64,000 nt of DNA from contig OY720633.1 of the NCBI GenBank assembly GCA_963169105.1, forward strand, positions 159,231,780 through 159,295,779. Direction: 5' to 3'. Positions 58,449 to 64,000 of this stretch are shown here, piece after piece. The stretch is from Ceriagrion tenellum. Lineage: Eukaryota > Arthropoda > Insecta > Odonata > Coenagrionidae. The position numbers were made by a program, and so were the translations under genes. Positions within the stretch are counted from its first letter, which is position 1. Each line of letters starts with the position of its first letter. Below the pieces are notes generated by a model. That model ran no database searches. It was given only the letters and a program-made list of their open reading frames with translations, and was not told the DNA's origin.

Positions 58449-60049
58449 GTAAGTATGTAATTTTTTTGTTAGGGCTTGCTACATTCAATATTACGTGTTT
58501 TTAATGTTCAAAGAGTTGGTCATGATTAGCTTTATTGATCAATGCAAAATAGTGTATCTATACATATAGACTGGAAATGTGTAAAAAAAGGTCAACTTTT
58601 GGCACGATGATGTTAGCTTTATAACCCTCAGTGCTACAAATTTAGGTTGGTTTCACTGGTTTTGAGTGAGTCGATTTAGCTCACTTTTTATTCATCTGGT
58701 TGTATATATGTTAATTTCATCTTTAAATTAAGACCATTCTCTGATTGATGTCAAAGTATTAATAAGTAAGACAACTTTAAAAAGATGCAGCTCAAACAAT
58801 AAGTAGCCAGTGAAATTTTTTCTCTTCTTTTCTGCTTGAATCAATCTATCACTAATACCCTTGGATTATGGTGCATGTGCATACCTCCCTCATAAACTCC
58901 CAATTTATAATTTTCAAAGCTTATGCAGACGTCTCTGATGCTTGGTGTTATTGTTATGTGTAAGAGTGAAAGACCAAGGATTATTCTTTTTATTTTAGAA
59001 AAGCAAATTTTTGAGTTGCAGAAAACCTGGAATACCTGCTTTGTTCAAGCCACAGAAGTTGCTCTAGTTTCACCTAACCATTCTTGTTGCTCTGTTGTGC
59101 CATTTAGAAACACAAAGTCAAGGCCATACTTTCATAGTTTAGTCCTGCATCGTGACTGTTCAGTCAAATTAAGCCTGATCCCTCTCCTATTAATAAAGGA
59201 GTTATTGAGTTCTAAGCAAAGATTAAAATAATAAATGGCAAAATTAAACTGTGCTTGGAGATGGCAATAAATGCTTAAATTACCAAATGTTGATAGAAAA
59301 GTTATGTAATTGTCTCCTTATCACATCATAACTATTGAAATCCCTCTTAATATTGAAATTTTAGGTGTCTGAGTTTTAAACTGTGCTGTGCCATTTTGCA
59401 CTACTTTTGGATATGTATATAAATGGCCCCATCATTTACATTTATGAATAATAAGCTCTTGTGGTGCTGAAAATTGTCAAAATTGAAATTAATTGGACCT
59501 AGTTTACTTGTGTTGAACGATTTGTGTAGAATCACACTATGATGAAATCGGGCATACATTTTTCACAAAAATGCAATTAATAAAGTCCCATTTTTCATCT
59601 CATGCAAAGTATTATAATTCACCTATAATTATATATCATTCTCTCAGTGGCATCTCTGAATGCAGTCATATGGTATGGAAGCGTCTTTAAAAAACTTATC
59701 AGTTGCAGCCAGTGAAGCAGCAAAAGTCCAAAATTTGAACCACAAATAATCACTGAAAGGTTTTGAAATGCCTTCTATGAAAACAACTTTCGACTGCTTC
59801 AGTAGCAGTATTTTTATTCTTCTCTACTCCTGGCAATTTTGTTAACCATAAAAGAAACAAATTTGATCCTGACAGACCAAGTGTGCACTATTTGATATGC
59901 AAAAATTTGAATGTTACTTGTGTTCACTTTGCTTTCGTAAGCATTCTTAACTTGATGAGTTATTAAGGCCACTGTGACAAATTGCTGCTCACTTTATTCT
60001 TTAAAGGTAAATTAGTAGGTTTACGTTTTAGGAAACTCTTGTATGTACC
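58449..60049 (+). other. RPAP1 intron 11, left part
   Basis: AT-rich. The plus frame 58923-59231 (102 codons) has no domain and does not fit the exon phase. Nothing else recognised. Confidence 0.55.
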
Positions 60050-60207
60050 TACCGTATTTACTCGCATATAGGACGACTTCGCATATAGGACGAGGTAGGA
60101 TTTTAGGGAAAAAATAAAAACCTGGACTTTCTAACTTGTTTATTCAGGATTTTATCATGAAATCGGTCGTGCGACATTGGTTCCTTTAGCACACTTTCTG
60201 CTTCTGC

Positions 60208-61449
60208 CTAATCTGACCCTCCTTCCGAACATTCGCCAGAACTCTCCTCTTTGTCGCTATCGCTCCATAAAGCTTCGTCATCCGATCCGTCGAGTGAATT
60301 GGAAATGCCACATTTCTTGAAGGATTTCGATATTATCTCTTGAGGAATGCTCTTCCAAGCAACTGACACCCATGAAGCAAGCTGTGAAGCACTGGCCCGT
60401 TTGATGCGGCCACTTGCAGTCATTTCTCGATCTTCAGCAGTAAGCCATTCCGTGTAGAGTTTCCTCACTCGATCTTTAAATGGCTTATTGATGCAAACGT
60501 CCAGTGGTTGTAATTGTGAGGTCATTCCCCCAGGAATTGTAACGAGAGTGCTCGTATTCTCCTGTAACAAGATTTTTACGTCATCTGTGAGGTGTCCCCT
60601 GAACGCGTCCATCACTAAAATCGATGGTAACCTTAGTAATGCCCCTGGGCGGCGAAGCCATATTGTTTTCAGCCAGTCAATCATCAAATCATTGTTCATC
60701 CAGCCTTTTTCGTTGCATCTAATAACAACATCTCTTGGGAAGATTTCATTCTTCGGGATTGACTTCCTTTTCAGGATGATATATGGTGGTAACCGATGAC
60801 CGTCTGCAGTACATGCCAACATCACTGTGATTCGCTGCTTTTCATTGCCCCCTGACCGTATCAATACTTGCTTTTCTCCTTTCGGGTGAACCGTCGTATT
60901 AACTGGCATATCGAAGTAAATTGGCGTCTCATCTGCGTTCCCAATTTGTCCCATTAAGAATTCTGTCTGCTTTCTTAGATCGATGACATGCCTTTGAAAT
61001 CGGATCAGCTTGGCTTCGTAGTCAGCAGGTAACTTCTGAACAATGGAGGTCCGTCGTCTTATGGAGAATCCTGCTCTTTTCATGAAGCGGTATGCCCAAC
61101 CACGACTGGCTTTGAATTCTTGTCGTGGAATTCCACATTCTCTCGCGAGATCTCTGGCTTTCGCTTGAAGAACTTCCACTGTCACAGGCATGCACATGTT
61201 GCGCATGTGTCTCACAAAGTTTTGTAGCTCTTCTTCCATCATAGGATGTTTGCCAGTTTTCGGTCCACGAAATGATTTTCTTGTACTTTCGCAATAAAAC
61301 AGCGAATCTCGCTGATTACGCCACTTCCGTACACACACTTCTGATACACCGTACTCACGTCCTGCAGCGCAGTTGTTGCTCTTTTCCGCGTACAAAATAA
61401 CTTTTCTCTTGAAAGAAGCAGTGTACTGTGTTCTCCGCACTTTCTCCAT
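60208..61449 (-). CDS. pogo-type transposase, full length
   Basis: It encodes 413 residues with no interruption. It should bind the element's inverted ends and cut and paste it at TA sites in the nucleus. Residues 5-50 form a psq/Brinker-like helix-turn-helix (FKRKVILYAEKSNN...YGVSEVCVRKW). Residues 64-137 form a CENP-B-type second DNA-binding domain (GWAYRFMKRAGFSIRRRTS). Residues 165-375 form the DDE_1 catalytic domain: aspartates D173 (NADETPIYFD), D281 (ILVMDAFRGH) and D317 (SQLQPLDVCINKPFK), with 35 residues between the last two. The C-terminus is acidic and serine-rich (387-413). The first ATG is chosen because it precedes the conserved N-terminus directly. All catalytic residues are present, so it may be active; the family also gives rise to domesticated genes, but intact terminal repeats favour a live transposon. 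Confidence 0.95.
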   Translation of the reverse strand: MEKVRRTQYTASFKRKVILYAEKSNNCAAGREYGVSEVCVRKWRNQRDSLFYCESTRKSFRGPKTGKHPMMEEELQNFVRHMRNMCMPVTVEVLQAKARDLARECGIPRQEFKASRGWAYRFMKRAGFSIRRRTSIVQKLPADYEAKLIRFQRHVIDLRKQTEFLMGQIGNADETPIYFDMPVNTTVHPKGEKQVLIRSGGNEKQRITVMLACTADGHRLPPYIILKRKSIPKNEIFPRDVVIRCNEKGWMNNDLMIDWLKTIWLRRPGALLRLPSILVMDAFRGHLTDDVKILLQENTSTLVTIPGGMTSQLQPLDVCINKPFKDRVRKLYTEWLTAEDREMTASGRIKRASASQLASWVSVAWKSIPQEIISKSFKKCGISNSLDGSDDEALWSDSDKEESSGECSEGGSD

Positions 61450-61633
61450 TTTCTATTCCCACGGTCTAGCAATGCACAAGTAAACAGTACGGTGGTAACG
61501 AAGGGTGATCTGTCACTAAACCAGTAATTGGCATGAGTTGCCGTGACGTGGGGAGAACAGAAACTACGTTTTGCTCGGGACAATGTATTCGTCACTCAAA
61601 AAAATGTCTCTGACAATGACAATGTATTCTTTG

Positions 61634-61668
61634 ACTCTGACAATGTCAACTGAATACATTGTCAGAGT
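61634..61668. repeat. Perfect 13-base inverted repeat upstream of the transposase
   Basis: ACTCTGACAATGT (61634-61646) and its complement (61656-61668) are separated by nine bases. The sub-motif ACAATGTATTC recurs at about 61581 and 61619. It lies 185 bases upstream of the transposase start within the element, so it could be a regulatory or protein-binding hairpin. Confidence 0.7.
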
Positions 61669-62097
61669 GACAGATAAGTTGCTATAACCCGGAGCCGACA
61701 AGCAAAGCTTCGCGGTCGCCTGAGAGAGATTCTCCGCTCTAGACTCCTTTGCTCGTCGTTGGCGCCCACCGGCTGAAGTGGCTGCCGCTGTTCTTGCCGG
61801 CGGGACTTGCGCCTTGATATCAGATGATACGGCCGCCGCGCCGGGCTCATCTATACGTTCGCTTCCGAAGTACATGTAGCGTGGCGTCGTATGCCACCGC
61901 AGATTCAAAAATAGCTACAGGTCACCCGTTATACAAGGTTATTATCACACCATCCAACAAGGGTGACTTTGATTTTGATCTTGACACTAACCCAAAAAAA
62001 GCAAATTATCCTTCGCTCTCGCACATAGGACGACCCCGATTTTGTAAGCGGATAAAAGTGGAAAAAAACCTCGTCCTATATGCGAGTAAATACGGTA

Positions 62098-64000
62098 CTT
62101 TTTGGCTCATTAACTTGTGAGAAAATTAAAAATGGATTGTGATTTTTTTAATGCTTGTATGTATCAGTTAAGCAAAGGAACTGGTACTCATAAATTGGTG
62201 ATAGTTTGGTTTGGATTTGAGATTCAGTTGTCTGGATGAAAAAAGATATTTGATTTGATAGATATACACTAGCAACTCGATAATACGAAGTTGGCGGGAC
62301 CGAAAAATCGGCACTTCATATTTCCAAGTTCCGTATTTTCTAACAGTTTCAATAAACCACGAAAAATATTTCTCCTTCCCCCCCTGACTTCTTATACAGA
62401 AACAATAACTCATGACCAAATTCCTGTTCACTTCAATGATTCATGCTTATAGTTCTATTCTGCAAAACATTAATCCAGTAAATAAATTAAGCAATTATTT
62501 TTTTATCCTTCTGTGCATAATCTCTTCGCGTCGTGGGTGTTATCTGAATGCAATTTTATCCAATGGCATCCTTATATGCCAACTTCGGTAAGCTAAAACA
62601 TAGAAGCTAATGAAATACCTCATATTTAAAAAGTGATATCCAAATCCCTTTATGATTTTCGGAACTTTTTATCCACAATAGTGTGAAAGAGAAACTTCAT
62701 TCTAAATGGGCATCACGGAGATATTCCAGATCCAGCATTCTCCATTCCATTATTTTGCTATTTTCTTTCCCCGTTGCGACTTACGCCTTCTATATGTTAC
62801 TGTGCTGTGGAGCATAAAACTAAAAAAACGAAATAAGATAGACTGTTTGAAGCTAAACTATATAAAATTAACTCAAGGAGAACTTAGGAAGATGTAAGGG
62901 TCACAGAAAAAATCTGCCATGGCTGAGTCTGAAACCTATCTCCTCTCTGTGGTAAAATCCTGATAATGATAATAAGTTTCTCGCATAGTGGTATATCTGT
63001 AGTTAGATCCTTCTAAATGTTAGGTAATTTTGATATAGAGCTCATCAGGATCCAATTCATGCCCATGTTCTGTCATATCCGCTTATAAAAATACCTACGA
63101 CTAAAAGTTACTGATCCCATCACAATGAAATGTGATTCAATGGGTCATTTATCTCATGGAAATCAGGGATAGCTGTGATGATTGACCAAATGTAATGTGT
63201 CAAGGCGTGGTTACTCAACAAATTCACTGTAGAAATTTGTGGATGAAAGTTTGTTCCAGTAAAATATCATGGAGTTAACCCAAGAACATCTTGGAATTAA
63301 GTAAAAGAGAAGGTTTCCATGGTGATTTTAATTAAAGATTTCAGTTTTCTGGTTTACTCATGCGATGATATTTCAAAGGATAATATTTTGCAGACGATAG
63401 CTTGTTCAGGTTGAAATGTCGTAGCGGTTTATCACAGATCATATTCATTATAATGTCATATTGTTGAGTCACTCCCCCGATTGGGTCATCTGTTTCAAAA
63501 TTTGAAATAATCCGTTTTCAATGCAAAATTATATGTATTAATCTCGAGGACATTTATTCCCTCACGAAGTCTTGGAAAATTTTTTTTGTCTATTATCTCA
63601 TGAAATATGGACAATGGCAGGATTGCACGTAGGTTTATTCATAGTGAAGCCATGGTTTTTGGGAATAGTGACTGTAACAGGTGTCCCAGTCCTATTTCCC
63701 ATCATTTAATTTATCATTTTTCCGTCTGAGCACTGCATTAGTTAAAATTGCTGCTAATAGCGATTGGCAGTAAGTTGGTACGTGGCCCTACACATGACTA
63801 ATAACCAAAAGCGAATTGTTTACATTATGGAAATGCAGCTAGCAGTTAAAACAAAAATAAAATAAGGGAAAAATTGCCTCAAGCTTCCATTTTCCCTGTC
63901 ACTCGAGATCTAAATTATCCACAACTTAAATTTGAGTAATAACTGTGTGACTCAGGCATTAGTGAGAGATGAATGCACTTATATTCTCACATTATACTTG
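62098..64000. other. RPAP1 intron 11, right part, no exon found
   Basis: AT-rich DNA with no exon that fits phase 2. A stretch at 62268-62345 (CACTAGCAACTCGATAATAC and on) resembles a Tigger-like MITE end, but no partner end was found. A similar but diverged stretch is at about 54933. Confidence 0.5.

Larger units (their letters stand above)
60052..62095 (-). mobile_element. Apparently intact pogo-type DNA transposon
   Basis: Inverted ends, CCGTATTTACTCGCATATAG and on for 25 matching bases (60052-60076 and 62071-62095), are flanked by TA at 60050-60051 and 62096-62097. The left end repeats the box CGCATATAGGACGA twice within 40 bases, and the right end has a second, slightly altered copy (CGCACATAGGACGA, about 62019-62032), probably transposase binding sites. 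Total 2,044 bases. It encodes one full-length transposase on the minus strand and sits in RPAP1 intron 11. Confidence 0.95.

Noticed and set aside
58921..59060. Candidate RPAP1 exon 12 after the acceptors near 58928, 58998 or 59020
   Set aside because: In phase 2 each runs into a stop within a few to about 20 codons, and none resembles the expected protein segment.
62268..62345. Tigger-like MITE
   Set aside because: Only one end-like sequence was seen; no inverted partner or TA duplication could be fixed.
63385..63420. Candidate RPAP1 exon after TTTTGCAG near 63393
   Set aside because: The required phase gives an immediate stop (TAG), and no similarity is seen.

Overview
This window looks like nuclear DNA from an arthropod, possibly a TE-rich insect or a relative. 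The evidence is one clearly recognisable host gene split by GT-AG introns, AT-rich intergenic DNA, and a dense, nested set of transposon families typical of arthropods: Helitron, hAT, DUF4817-type mariner, pogo, piggyBac MITEs, CR1/Jockey-like and RTE-like LINEs, solo-LTR candidates and a tRNA-derived SINE. No operons, bacterial genes, CRISPR arrays or rRNA were seen. The species cannot be named from sequence alone.

Layout. 1-5.3 kb: unrecognised DNA dominated by a 3.1 kb near-perfect palindrome (two 1,535-base arms, 39-base loop, centre 3729). 5.3-6.9 kb: a non-autonomous Helitron that itself carries a 198-base fold-back insertion with a hammerhead-ribozyme-like core. 7-10.5 kb: pyrimidine-rich blocks, a tRNA-like head and a broken LINE reverse transcriptase. 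10.6-15.2 kb: a ~400-base tandem duplication. Its first copy was hit by a 3.7 kb hAT element, which was in turn hit by a 1.3 kb mariner; all target duplications are visible. 15-28.7 kb: mostly featureless, apart from a decayed transposase-like gene with an intron (19.9-22.1 kb) and an RTE-like LINE split by a piggyBac MITE. 28.7-42 kb: a hAT MITE, a duplicated flank, a solo-LTR candidate, a repeated arthropod ORF in ruins, a minisatellite inside inverted flanks and a 1.1 kb element with long terminal inverted repeats.

42.7 kb to the right edge: the 5' two-thirds or less of the host gene RPAP1 (RNA polymerase II-associated protein 1) on the + strand. Eleven exons were placed; their phases join into one uninterrupted reading frame of 654 full codons. 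The 3' exons must lie beyond the window. A possible coding exon on the opposite strand (41831-42076) suggests a divergent neighbour sharing the promoter region. RPAP1 introns hold a LINE 5' half, a piggyBac MITE, a likely solo LTR, a second hammerhead-like fold-back, a SINE and, in intron 11, an apparently intact pogo-type transposon with a 413-residue transposase, matching terminal repeats and TA duplications.

The most unusual signals are the pair of independent fold-back insertions (5650-5847 and 54526-54691). They share architecture, ~12-base target duplications and a degenerate hammerhead core on the minus strand. Next come the long palindrome and the pogo element that still looks able to make transposase.
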